The translations under genes were made by a program, and so were the position numbers. Of a stretch of DNA of 64,000 nt, positions 24,736 to 36,900 are shown piece after piece. The notes beneath the pieces were generated by a model. That model worked only from the letters and a program-made list of their open reading frames with translations. It ran no database searches and was not told the DNA's origin. The stretch is from Amia ocellicauda (lineage: Eukaryota > Chordata > Actinopteri > Amiiformes > Amiidae): assembly GCF_036373705.1 (NCBI RefSeq), contig NC_089858.1:33258249-33322248 (forward strand). The letters run 5' to 3'. How positions within the stretch are numbered: the first letter of the stretch is position 1; every line of letters begins with the position of its first letter.

Positions 24736-25934
24736 ATCCAATGTGCCAACTGACTGGAAGACAGCAAATGTCAAACTAATCCACAAGAAAGGGGACAAAA
24801 CTGATCCAGGAAATTACAGACCAATCAGTCGCACCTGCATCACCTGTAAAATGTTGGAAAAAATGATTACACAGAAAATAGAGGAGCATCTTAATGAAAA
24901 CCATATTCTTGGAGATAATCAACATGGGTTTAGATGAGGCAGATCATGTCTTACTAATTTATTAGAATTCTTTTGAACACGCAACTGCAGCTGTAGATCA
25001 TGTGAAAGCATATGATATACTTAGATTTTCAGAAAGCTTTTGATAAGGTTCCACACCAAAGACTGATCCTCAAATTGGAGGCTGTAGGCATTTAGGGTAA
25101 TGTAAGTAGATGGATTATGAACTGGTTGATGTATAGGAAACAGAGGGTGTCGATTAGAGGAGTTGCTTCTAACTGGAGTGAGGTTGTTAGTGGAGTTCCA
25201 CAGGGATCAGTACTAGGGCCTTTGCTTTTTCTAATCTATATTAATGATCTGGACTCTGGGATAGGTGGCTGAGCAGATACAATCTCGGCAGCACAAGCTA
25301 TTCAAAGGGACTTGGATAATACTCAGTTGTGGGCCGTCACCTGGAAGATGAAATTCAATGTGGACAACTGCAAGGTATTACATGCAGGTAACAAAAATGT
25401 CCACTATAATTACACTATGGGAGGAATAGAACTAGATGAAGTAATGCATGAGAAAGACCTAGGAGTCTATGTGGACTCCTCACTTTCTCCAAGGAGCCAG
25501 TTCAGAGGAGAGCAACCAGACTTATTCCAGGTCTGAAGGGAATGTCCTACTGAGAGACTGAGGGAACTGAACCTGTTCACCCTGAGACTACGTGGGGACT
25601 TGATCCAAGTCTTCAAAATCATAAAGGGCATCAAGCACATCAAACCAGAGGAGCTTTTCCAGATCAGCAGGGACACACGGACCCGGGGACACAAATGGAA
25701 ATTGGGCTACAAGGCATTCAAAACGGAAAACAGGGCACACTTCTTCACACAGAGAGTTGTCACAATCTGGAACAAACTCCCCAGCAATGTGGTAGATGCT
25801 GAAAATTTGGGAACATTTAAAAATAGACTGGATAGGATCCTTGGATCATTTAGTTATTAATGGACACCAAATGAGCATGATGGGTCGAATGGCCTCCTCT
25901 TGTTTGTAAACTTTCTTATATTCTTATGTTCTTA
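24736..25934 (+). mobile_element. CR1-type LINE fragment inserted near copy A
   Basis: Broken plus-strand frames encode a non-LTR reverse transcriptase: GNYRPIS near 24815, FQKAFDKVPHQRL near 25030, [15 protein letters not shown] near 25190, and the 3' domain with RDTRTRGHKWKLGYKAF at 25670-25720. The segment that should hold the catalytic ADD motif is missing between DLDSGIGG and the following block, so there is an internal deletion. It ends with GGCCTCCTCTTGTTTG and a short ATTCTTATGTTCTT tail. Copy B at about 34870-34890 has the same flanks without the insertion. Confidence 0.8.
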
Positions 25935-28420
25935 ATGGGTTTGTTGCTGAAGTTAGCTGTAGGCAGGGCTAGTTTGACTGAAAAGCATGGGGGACTTCAT
26001 TATCGTCAGTGTTCTGAGCTAACTATTCTCCATTTCAGTTGAAGGTCTTGAGCTAGTTTAACCAATAGGATAGTGGAAGAATGTCTCTTTAGACAGGTGA
26101 CCCATCAGGAGTGAACAGAGGAGGGCCATCAGTCTCTCAGGGTTCTGCCTCTTTTGAAGGCTCTGCGTCTGCAGCCAATGGGAGTCAAAGCTCTGACTGC
26201 GGTCCAAATAGGGAGCAACTGTGCAGCCGCCAACATTCATATTCCTGGCTAACGGTCAACCATTTTGCTTGAGATTAAAAATACCTTGACAATTTAAAAT
26301 TTTACATTACAAATAAAAATTATGTAATCTGACAGACATAATCGTGGTTTACAGATCCCTTTTCAAGGAGAACCCTCATTACAATAATAGGTGCATTAAC
26401 GCGAGTTAAGCTCCGTTTGCACAATGTTCAGTTTTGATTTTAGAATTGATTTCTAGATTAAGAAGCGGGTCTTGTTTGGGATAAGATATGAAATGAAAAC
26501 TCGAACTGACTAAGACCGTTTCACTGCCACGCTCGCCTGCAGTCCCTGTCTGTGGCTGCGATGCTGCGATCCTTGCTTTCGCTGCCAGTTTCTTTGCTTT
26601 CGATTTTTTTTTTTTTTTCGTTTAGGAGTTTTGTCTGTTTTGTCGTGAGGGCGGGATTTACTGGGAGGCGTGGATCATGGGTCTACATTGGTCCAGTAGG
26701 TTTGAGTGACGGTTCTTCCTGACCCAATCAGTGAGCAGGGTGGGCTGGTCTGCAGAGATGCAGAAGTATAAATCAGCCTTGTCTGTGCTGTTGTGATTCA
26801 TTGTGGTCAGCAATGGACACATGTCCTGTATTTAACACTCCGACAATTTAAAAACTTCATGAAGTTGGAAAAAGAAATCTGTAAATTCTCAGAAATAAAT
26901 ACATTATGCCTTTGATTTGTAGAATACATTTGTGCAGACTCATACTCACGGTAGATTGATACCACTGCCTTATTTTTTCCTTAAAACATAAGTGCCACAC
27001 AATGTATATTAATCTACCCGTTTTAGTTATTTCACAAAGTCTAAAAGCAGTAGATATTAAGTAAATATGTGTTGAATAAAATGAAGGTGCATTGGTAATG
27101 ATTGAGAGGAAGTGCAGACAAAACACAAAGCAATATGAAGGGTTACCAATGCAGCCAAATGAACAAACTTCTGTTTCTTCTATGTAACGGCAGGGTAATG
27201 AGGGAATCTGAGGGACTTTGATTTTGGGGTAGACTGATTTTAATGGGTTTTTAGATGTACTTTAACATTATAAACCTCAAACTTAATGCGTGATGAATGG
27301 GAATCATGTATTTTACTGCACTGTATCAATACTGCAATATTTAAATGACGTATTCATTGTATGATGAACTTATTATTTAATGTTGTGACATGGTGTTCCA
27401 CTAAGATTGATTTAATTTGAATGAGTATTAAAGATTCTCACTGTACAAAATAAAAAGGGACACATTCCAAAAGTGAACGAGCTAGTGAAGTGCTAATACT
27501 ATTGCTTTTAATATTTGTAAATTGACAATCTGTGAGCAAAAATGAAACCTGCATATTTAGTCTTTTTTGGGAAGAATATGTGCCTCCCTCCCTTCAGCTT
27601 CATACTCTGCAGCAGACTGGAGCTGCTTCCCAGACTACAAAGGGATAAGGGGGAGGCTGGCAGTGAATGCAGGTGGCGGGTGGGTGGGATGGGGTCTATC
27701 TGTCCATAGTTTAGATTTTTCTGTATTGCAGTTTGTTTTGTTGGCATGTTTGCTTAACAACAAGTGTCACAGTGGCACGGTTGAAGATGCACACCCAATC
27801 AGACCACGCCAGCCCAAATTAATTTGTAGTGAGGAGGGGAGTGTGCATAGATGCACAATGGACACTCCAATATAAGCAGATATTTCTAACGTACAATTCA
27901 GCAATAGATCTGATTAGTAGGGCACGAAATCTGCTGTCAATGAATACAAATAAAAGAGGGGGGTTGGGGATTAAATATTCTAAAACTATAAACTGCTAAA
28001 GTCACCTTTAATGCTCTGGGTGATAAACGCTAAAACCATAAGTACAATTTATAAACTAAAACCTACTAAAAGCCTAAACCTAATCCCCCTTACTAAAACT
28101 ACAGTACATACAAATATAAATAAAAAGAATAAACGAAAGTTCACAGTTCAGAGCAATTGGAATCCGTTGAAGAGCATAAAGTCTCGATCCGTCTCTACCT
28201 TCCTACAGCCAGCCGGCTGCGCAGATCCAACTGTGCAGCGCTCCCTTCCTGCAGCTACAGCTTTCACTCCGTGGCAGTCAGTGGAAAAAGCAAAGAAAAC
28301 AGAAGGGGGGAAATCAGAATCAATGCACCCACTATCGTGATAACACTCCTTCTCCCCGACAACCGGAGTACGCCTGTGGACGTCACTTTCTTACCCCTTC
28401 ACTGCGTGTCTCTCCGGAGC
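25935..28420. other. Upstream flank of copy A and intergenic DNA
   Basis: From 25935 to about 26480 the reverse complement matches intron 1 of copy B (about 34340-34865). The block 26058-26240 is nearly identical to 34564-34746. The signal-peptide exon expected beyond 26.5 kb was not found. From 26.5 to 28.4 kb no gene or classified repeat is seen. Confidence 0.5.
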
Positions 28421-28557
28421 GCCTGGTGCAGCTCTCATCCTGGTGCAGCTCTCATCCTGGTGCAGCTCTCATCCTGGTGCAGCTCTCATCCTGGTGCAGC
28501 TCTCATCCTGGTGCAGCTCTCATCCTGGTGCAGCTCTCATCCTGGTGCAGCTCTCGC
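28421..28557 (+). repeat. 17-base tandem repeat, about eight copies
   Basis: The unit CTCATCCTGGTGCAGCT is repeated about eight times with almost no variation, suggesting recent expansion or ongoing length change. Confidence 0.95.
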
Positions 28558-28989
28558 ACTCTCAACACCTGTGTGTCCTTTTTCCCTTCTCTCTTCCTTA
28601 GCCCAAGGGCAGTCTCAAATAGACGGGAGTGTAATCAGTCATGAGTGGGAGCCGATGGTAGTAGCAGTGCCGTGGGTTAGGGATAGGCTGCCTGCTTAAT
28701 TAGGCAGGTGTGCCGCATTACGTGCAAAAGAAAACTCGTGCTTAAGTTCAAAGAAAAATGAATAATCAATCAATAAAACAATCAGTGAAACCAATAAAAC
28801 AATAAGTGAAATTAAACGTGAAAAAAAAAACATAAATGCCAAATAAATGTAAATAAGGTGATAAGGCACCTCTCGTGACACAAATAATATAAATATTGAT
28901 TAAAAAAAAATGCCGTTTAGCCCCTGCACAAACTTATATCCCTAATTTATTATTGGCACCCTTTGGCACTTGGCAAAGTATACAAACCA

Positions 28990-29330
28990 GACTTTGGGCA
29001 TTCCAGCCAAAAATGGAAAGTCAAGAACGAAAGGCTTTGTTAGTTAGAACGGAGAGAAATGAGAGTGATGAAGAAGCCACAGAAGTTGTGAGTGAGAAAT
29101 GCATGGATATTGAACAGGAACCTTCTTTTGAAGTACATGAATACCCACCAGACAGAGAACGCCTTGTCAAGATGCTTAATTACTTGTAGAATGATAAACG
29201 GATACCTGAAGAATTACCAGAAGATATAGCAAAGCAGGAAAAAGATGTACCTGGACAATTTATACCACTTGAAACAATATGTTCTTAATGTCCTGGACCA
29301 ACCACACCACAGCTCTCAGATCCTAAACTG
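28990..29330 (+). pseudogene. Unrecognised acidic ORF fragment, probably from a mobile element
   Basis: A plus-strand frame starts near 29013 (MESQERKALLVRTERNES) and is acidic. It meets TAG at 29187-29189 and then continues in the same frame with a protein-like composition (RIPEELPEDIAKQEKDVPGQ) to a second stop. The read-through of sense-like sequence across stops suggests a decayed gene or transposon protein. I do not recognise the family. Confidence 0.35.
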
Positions 29331-31034
29331 GTGACTAAGAGTTATATAATGATCCCATAGTATAGTGTGTTTGTACTTTAGGCTTCAAAATAGAAGACAA
29401 ATTAATCTCAAATCCTCAATTTCCCTTGCCTTTTATAGCCAACAGTGTCCAATCTAATTTAGTCTACTAAGTAAAATCAATTTAGAAATTAAAAAGAATC
29501 TCCGTATTCACATCCAATTATGACATTAATTTATAAAGTAGAATCCATTTTGTATTTACATCATTTAAAACGAATTACAGATAAGCATACATATTAAGGC
29601 TGAGAGGTAACAAAGTTATTATAGAGAGAGATATGTACTTTAATGGACCTTAAACATAAGTTAAGTCTAATGTCAATTATTTTATTAAAAACACTTTTGT
29701 CAGAATTACTGTTGTATTGAGTCATCGAAGGCACGGCGTGCCTTTAAATGGAGACTGAATGAGGACAGAGGAGCCCGGCTGTACAAGAGGCTGTGAGCTG
29801 GGAGAGCGGCTCATGGAGAAGGAAAATAAAATGAAACCAAAACTTAAACAACGCACTGACACTGAGAGGTTTAAAGGAGGTTGCTGAATTCGCTCCAGTT
29901 GTATTTTGGAGATGGGTGAGAAGTATACGTTCAGACTAATGTGTGTTGTGTCCCATCCTTCCCACCTCGCATACTCTTCTTTTTAACTATTAGTTTTAAA
30001 GCATTGGTATTTATGCTATGTGTATTTTATCCTAGATCTTTTATTGATTGCTACATGGGGGAAAGACTCGAGCCAGGGTTTTATGGAATGTTTTAAGAAC
30101 AAGAAAGTCCCCTTCCACCTTCCCCATGGGTGAGAGCTTGGCTGTCTTTTAAAGATCTAGTTGTGTTAATAAAATCTTTATGGCAACCTGGTGTCATTGC
30201 TCTCTTACTGCTGAAGTGCCCACCAATAATATTAACTTTGTGGGGAAATGGATTGAGGTCCCTTACTTAGACAGGTTATTTGAGAGAATTGTTAGTGGGG
30301 CTGTTAGTCTGTTATTTATCCTACCCCCGCAGACCCCCCCTCTTATATAATATATACATACACACACACAGAAACATAACGTACTAACGCCAACTAAAAA
30401 CAAACAGCGATAAGAATACTCTTCCTCAAAGGACTGACTGAACTCACAATTCAAAGCACAGCAATCACCGCAAGGTGCTCAGCGGAGGAGTCCGGGAAAC
30501 AACAGAGACCACTCCGCAGTGGTCCGCAGCACTCCTGGAACCACTTGGACCAGGCCAGGGACCACTCGAACCACTCGCTCGATATCAATATCGATAACAT
30601 CCGCAATACACTGTCAGCAACCCCCCTGTCACTCACTGGATATGGTCCAGACCACAGACCACAGAATGCTACAACCCCCGAGGTCCGGACCTCGGCACTG
30701 TGGTCCGCAGAGTGGTCTAGATCACGTTGCGTAAACTGGGATGGGTTTTTGTTTTCTTGGACGCCGTTTACTGTAAAATATGTTGTTGACTTGCACATAT
30801 CCAAACTACATTTATAATAATCATAAACATATTACTATTCTAATTATTATTAGCCCTACTGTTATAATGATGATAATAATAAGGTGTTTACTGTTATTAT
30901 TCCGTACAATAATGGGGAAGGGATTAAGTATGTTATGTTATGCTAACCACTAAGTAGCCTATATAGTTATATCTTATACAAAATCAAAAATAAATCAAAA
31001 AGTATTAAAGTGTTCATATGCATACAGTTTCCAG
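29331..31034. other. DNA upstream of the visible DUSP2 exons
   Basis: This is where the first exon of DUSP2 would be expected. No GC-rich exon coding for a rhodanese-like domain is seen. The block 30460-30730 is rich in GGACCAC/GTGGTCC arms, and 30800-31020 is AT-rich. Confidence 0.4.
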
Positions 31035-31920
31035 ACTTCAAGGGCTTCTTCTCGCTGTGGCCGCAGCTCTGTGTGAAGTCCCCGGGCCTGTGTGGGAACA
31101 GAGACCCCGAAACCGTCTGGACTGAGGAGACGCCCCCGCTGTATGAGCAGGTGACACAACAGCTACAGGAGCAAGAGCAAAATGAATGGCTCTAGTAGTA
31201 ACAGCAACAACAGTAGTAACAAGCAACTGAAAGTAGGAGTTGTAGTGGCAATAGTAGTAGAGATAGTAGTGATGGCTCTAGCAATGATAATACTTATAAC
31301 AGCAGTAGCTGCAGCAGTTCTACAGATTGCAAGAACAGCACTATTACTATTATTAATGAGTTGCCCTGCATTTTGATTGACAGGACGGCCCAGTGGAGCC
31401 CCTCCCCTTCCTGTTCCTGGGCAGCGCTCGTGACGCGTCGCAGTGGGAGGGGCTGGCGGGGCGGGGCATCACGGCGGTGCTGAACGTGTCGTCGCGCTGT
31501 CCCAACGTGTTCGAGGGGCGACTGGACTACCGCACCCTGCGCCTGGAGGACAGCCTGGCCACCGACCTCACCCCCACCCTGCCTCATGCCATCCGCTTCA
31601 TCGGTGAGGCCCTGGAGGGATGGGGATGGGGGGAGAGAGAGAGAGCGTGCTTGTTTAAAAGGCGGCTGTGTGCCCATGCCCTGACCCGTGCTCTCTGTGT
31701 TTCAGACTCTGTGCGGGAGCGTGGCGGCAGGGTGCTGGTGCACTGCCAGGCGGGCGTGTCTCGCTCGGCCGCGGTCTGTCTGGCCTACCTGATGGAGTCC
31801 AGGCGGCTGCCCCTGGCCGAGGCCCTGGCCTTCGTGAGGCAGCGCCGCGCCGCCGTGGCCCCCAACCTCGCCTTCATGGGCCAGCTGCTGCAGCTCGAGA
31901 CCCAGGGGCTGTGCCACTGA
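31035..31920 (+). CDS. DUSP2: Dual-specificity phosphatase DUSP2, exons 2-4 (partial)
   Basis: Three exons: 31035-31150, 31384-31603 and 31706-31920, with consensus splice sites and matching phases (1, 0, 1). The product is the C-terminal part of a nuclear MAP-kinase phosphatase of the PAC1 type. The first visible exon covers the linker after the rhodanese-like domain (DFKGFFSLWPQLC). The second starts the catalytic domain (GPVEPLPFLFLGS) and carries the Asp that serves as general acid in LEDS. The third has the active-site loop HCQAGVSRS (31741-31767), the HCX5R signature, and ends ETQGLCH, close to the end of mammalian DUSP2. The exon for the N-terminal kinase-docking domain is not recognised within the window upstream. 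It may lie farther away, be highly diverged, or be lost. ADRA2B on the same contig supports orthology. The 3' region has ATTTA motifs, as in unstable early-response mRNAs. Confidence 0.88.
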
Positions 31921-32506
31921 GAGAGAGCATTCAGAGACCGCTGCGAGGGGCTGACTGCCAGTTTCTGAACCTCCACACTCTGTCCCCAACAGTAACACTA
32001 AACTCTTGTACTGGGTTCCTACCTGAGCCAGTGAGGCATTAATAGAGCTCCTGTAATGTGGTCTGTTCCACAGCCTACACACACCTGATTTTATTTTTGA
32101 CTGTGAATCAAGAGCCTTAAAACTTCAGATTTGGGGTTTATGTTTCCACTGTGCTCAACTCAGCTTCACAGCTAAATACCAACCCGGTGGACTGACTGAC
32201 TTCTGCACACTTGAATCTTCTAGTGGTTTTCCAATGCATCCCAGCCATGTTTGTACTCAAGTATGGAAGAGGAGCATGCCATGTCCTCCATTTTTGTGGA
32301 GACTTTTTTTATTCAGTTTGTTTTTTTAAATTGTACATATGTATTTATTTCCTGATTTTAATTGTTTGGTTTTGCTCTGTTAGGTGTGTGAATGTGTTTA
32401 CGTCACTGCAGCTACTCTTGCATTGCACTGCACTTTATTTTGAAATGCAATCATGTTTTAACTGTAAATTTGTATATTTTATACTTATTAAAATGTTTTA
32501 ATATGA

Positions 32507-32512
32507 AATAAA
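32507..32512 (+). terminator. DUSP2 polyadenylation signal
   Basis: AATAAA about 590 bases after the DUSP2 stop codon, at the end of an AT-rich stretch typical of a 3' untranslated region. Confidence 0.7.
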
Positions 32513-32519
32513 GGCTCCA

Positions 32520-33800
32520 TTTATTATGTATCCAGGACTGTATACCAGACCTCACTACTTTACACCCCATTACAGTCTACACAACACCCTATAGTGCGTG
32601 TGGTTGGGGGCCCTGCTCGGATTCAACTGCCATCTCTTGGACACATCTCCAGCGCGCTGATGCCCACAGCCTCCCAGCAGGGTGACAAAACCACTATGCC
32701 AAAACACTGGTCCCCTGGTGTGGACGTTTAGTACACTGTACTCATTTCAGAGGGATTGCATCACTGTAAAGAGCTCATACACTGAGCCCAGAGAGGGATT
32801 ACATCACGGCAATGAGCTCATACATTGAGCCAGTGAGTCGCACAGCTGAGAGGTGCTGTGCTGTGCTGAACCCGCAACAAGGCTGGCGCATCTCTGAGAA
32901 AACACCAGCGACAAAGTTAGAAAACGGCGTCCAGAATCGAAACGTGTCAGAAATAGCCAATACCATTTCTGTATCAATCAAATCCGTGCTATTTTTGAAA
33001 AGCTTATTTCACTCGTATATAAGTATTATACAACCCGATTAACACACTTTTTATATACGACTGAATTTACCTTGTCAAATTTGTACTATAATTATTAATA
33101 ACAATGGGGATAAAAATAATATGCAAATACGGGCAGCATAAGAACAAGTCTATAGGACAGCCAGGAAGTCAATGAACAAGTTAAGCTTGAATTGTTTTCT
33201 CCATTTCTGATCTTTATTAAACATATTTCTCTATGATATTTTTGTGTAATTGTCTCGCAGTATTCATCTCTTCTAAGATATGATTTCTTGTTCCGCCGGC
33301 TGTGTTTAGATATTGAAATAAACATCTGTTGCCTCGTTAAAATGACACGCCATACATGCTGTTGAGCTCAGGTCGTGTATTGTTTGTGTAGCCTATGTTT
33401 TAACCGTGTTTATGCCTTTATGCATGTATTTTAAAAATAATGTTCAAAATGTTGTGGAGCTTTCTTCCTCGTAATCAGTACGTAAGTGGTTTCAAAGCAA
33501 CCGGACCTCAGTGATGCACGTCCAATGATTAACAGTGGTTTTGAAACAACGTTGGCGTATAGATCTAGTACTAGTACTACTACTAATAAATATAATGATT
33601 CTGGATGTTTTAATATTCCCAGTGTGTGAAGCTACGTGTTCTCCTTTGCAGGTTCTGAATAAATTAACAAAGAAGAAATTGAGAAAAAAAGTCATACAAT
33701 CATTCAATACGAGCTAAGAAAGAAAACAATGCAGCGGGACATCAGGATCAGTAGGCAAGCCAATTAACTAATTAACGGGTTAATTACCTCAGGTGCGGGC
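32520..33800. other. 5' flank of copy B, duplicated upstream of copy D
   Basis: No exon is seen. Blocks at 32780-33000 and 33530-33720 recur in the same order at about 39715-39940 and 40730-41050, upstream of the copy D exon. This shows that the copy B promoter region was duplicated in tandem. Confidence 0.65.
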
Positions 33801-33811
33801 GGGCTGTGTTG

Positions 33812-33818
33812 TATAAAA
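33812..33818 (+). promoter_or_regulatory. TATA box of copy B
   Basis: TATAAAA lies about 150 bases upstream of the start codon, giving a predicted start site near 33842. The aligned position in copy C reads CTCTAAAA, a weaker match. Confidence 0.65.
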
Positions 33819-33963
33819 CAGCCGGTGGGAAGGCGCTCTAGATGTTTCTGGGTTGGGTTGGAGAAGGACGATCGAGCGGCCCTGGGTGACAGAAACGCTG
33901 TTTTATTCGCTCGCACGAAAAGCCGCTTCTTTGTCCGTCTTTCCTCCCGAGTCGCGGCGCGCA

Positions 33964-36900
33964 ATGGGGGCGGCGGAGCTCCTGCTGCGCGTTGTGTTGG
34001 CGGCGCTGTGGCTCCAGAGCGGTGAGTGCGTGTTAGCGGCCCGGTGGATCGGCTCTGTGACCTGTCCGGCTGGGTGATTGTGACCGTCTAGTCTGTTTAA
34101 ACTCAAACCAGCCCGGTGTTGTCACTCGACATCCTTGTGAAAACCTCCCCTGAAGGCAGTGCGTCGGTTTGGTTTCAGGATATTTTTGTGAGGAGATGTG
34201 GGTTTAGAGTCGGTGGGGGTGGGTCGTGGTTTGTCAGATATGAATGACAAATCCTATCAAGCAGACGGGATTGCATCGATATTTGTCGGGGGGCTCATCT
34301 CATGTTTGGGATTAACAAAAGGGTCTCCTTTTATCTAGAAGGCACAAATGCCAACCCTTGTGCCAAATCAATTCTACGATCGTAACTAAACCTTGTGAAA
34401 ACTGAGCTCATGTTAATGAACCCATTATATTGTACTGAGGGTTCTCCTTGAAAAGCAATCTGTAAACCACGATTGTCAGATCACACGTTTTTTTTAATTT
34501 AAATTATGTAAAGGGATTTGCATTTGTAATCTCAAGCAAAATGGTTGACCGTTAGCCAGGAATATGAATGTTGGCGGCTGCACAGTTGCTCCCTATTTGG
34601 ACCGCAGTCAGAGCTTTGACTCCCATTGGCTGCAGACGCAGAGCCTTCAAAAGAGGCAGAACCCTGGGAGACTGATGGCCCTCCTCTGTTCACTCCTGAT
34701 GGGTCACCTGTCTAAAGAGACATTCTTCCACTATCCTATTGGTTAAACTAGCTCAAGACCTTCAACTGAAATGGAGAATAGTTAGCTCAGAACACTGACG
34801 ATAATGAAGTCCCCCATGCTTTTCAGTCAAACTAGCCTTGCCTACAGCTAACTTCAGCAACAAACAAGTTTGATTTTAAATCTAGCATGCTACTTAATCA
34901 GGAGTTGCATCTCCTGATTAACAACCTCCCAGCTACTTGCTATGCATTTACTAACAGCACTTCATTGGTAACATGCCACTGATGCGCATTTGTTCCCTCT
35001 TCTCCCACCTTTTATTAATAAATGTGATTGGCCACATAGCAAATGACTGACCAGTTCCTTCTGCAGGTGGTTGGCTGCATAAAATGATTGACAGCTACTT
35101 GATGACCAATGCCAGCATTTTGAATCCTTGTGGGCATAGCTTGCCTGGAGAAGGAGTGGGCTTTTGAAATGTGCAACTACTTGCACACCTGGCATTGTTG
35201 GGGCACTCCTGAGCTGCTTTATGCAACTCCTCTCCTGCATTAACCTGGCTGCTGAAATTGCAGGGCTGTGGTGGCTCCATGCTGCCTCTCCAGTCCTTCA
35301 GTGTTCTCTTCCCCCTTTGAAAAGTTGTACCCAAGCAAATTCTCCTCCCCCACAGTGACTGCCCTGCCTGTGAATGGAGTCTCCAGGAGGGCCCGGCTCA
35401 ATGGAGGGGGTAAGTATGGATTTCTTTATCCTTTCCCACTTCATTCTGCTCTAACCTAACCCCTTTCCTGTGTGCATGCTTCCCCCCCCCCCCTCTCCCC
35501 CAGCCCTGGCACCGCTGCAGCGACAGAGTGCTGCTGAGGACCTGCATGCTGCCCTGGAAGGCATCGATGCCATCCACAATGCCCTGTTCAGTGAGTGTAG
35601 GGGATGTTCTACTGGGTCAACTAAATGGTGCTATGTTCTGCCTTTGCAATCCAAGCCAGTTGCTGAGCTGCTTGCACTAGTGGTCCTCCTGCAGTTTGTG
35701 CTGTAGAGACTGGGAGCGGGTGGGCTCTGCTCTGCTCAAGTCTGTAATCCTCTCTCCCCCCTACTCCCACAGACAACCTACTCTCCCAGCCGAGCAGACC
35801 GCCTGGAACTGGGGAGCATGGCATGGGTCATGGCTCCGGCATGGGTCAGGACGCTGAGGGTCACGGCTCCGGCATGGCGGCCACAGATGGCCCCTCCACT
35901 GGGACTGCCCAGAGCAACATTGCCCTGCTGGTGAACTGGCCCACAGGTAGCCCCTCCACTATGCCTGACCTGCTGGGGAATGGGCCCTCGGGTAGCCCCT
36001 CCACTGGGACTGCCCAGAGCAACGTTGCCCTGCTGGTGGACTGGCCCACAGGTAGCCCCTCCACTATGCCTGACCTGCTGGGGAATGGGCCCTCGGCCAG
36101 CCCCTCCACTGGGACTGCCCAGAGCAACGTTGCCCTGCTGGTGGACTGGCCCACAGGTAGCCCCTCCACTATGCCTGACCTGCTGGGGAATGGGCCCTCG
36201 GCCAGCCCCTCCACTGGGACTGCCCAGAGCAACATTGCCCTGCTGGTGGACTGGCCCACAGGTAGCCCCTCCACTATGCCTGACCTGCTGGGGAATGGGC
36301 CCTCGGCCAGCCCCTCCACTGGGACTGCCCAGAGCAACGTTGCCCTGCTGGTGGACTGGCCCACAGGTAGCCCCTCCACTATGCCTGACCTGCTGGGGAA
36401 TGGGCCCTTGGCCAGCCCCTCCACTATGACTGAGTCTCTAGTGCCTGGCAGGGCCCTGAATCCAACTGAAATGCAATCCACTGCTTCCGAGCCCCACACC
36501 ACTGCTGTGCTGCCCCAGTCCACTGCGGGTGGCACCAAGCACTCCCGCTCTGCCCTGATGAGTGTCCACTATGGACACGCCCATGATCATCTCCAGCTGG
36601 CCTCCTTGAACAGCCTCTTCTGTGACTTTGAGATGGACCTGTGTGCCTGGACTCCATCAGGGATGGGCCACTCTGACTGGCTGCTGCACCGCGAGAGGCC
36701 AGATGCCTTCGAAGGTGCGGCGGTCACCGGGGAGGACGGCTGCCGCAACAAAGCAGGTACGGCCCAGAGTTGTTGATGGAAACTATCTTTCAAGTTCTCT
36801 CCAGAACCCCCCCCCCCCCAAATGTAAACCATTGTCCTGGGACAACCTTCCTCCAGTTCTCATGGTCCCTGTCACTCACAGGGCAGTACCTGTACATGGA

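Noticed and set aside
26560-26620. Plus-strand MLRSLLSLPVSLLS as a signal peptide for copy A
   Set aside because: It is on the opposite strand to copy A and shows no similarity to exon 1 of B, C or D.
34564-34746. 60-residue frame conserved with 26240-26058
   Set aside because: It lies in the first intron and its counterpart; conservation reflects recent duplication, and no splice or start context supports coding.
35861-36538. 225-residue minus-strand frame
   Set aside because: It is the antisense of the 105-base repeat in exon 4 of copy B.
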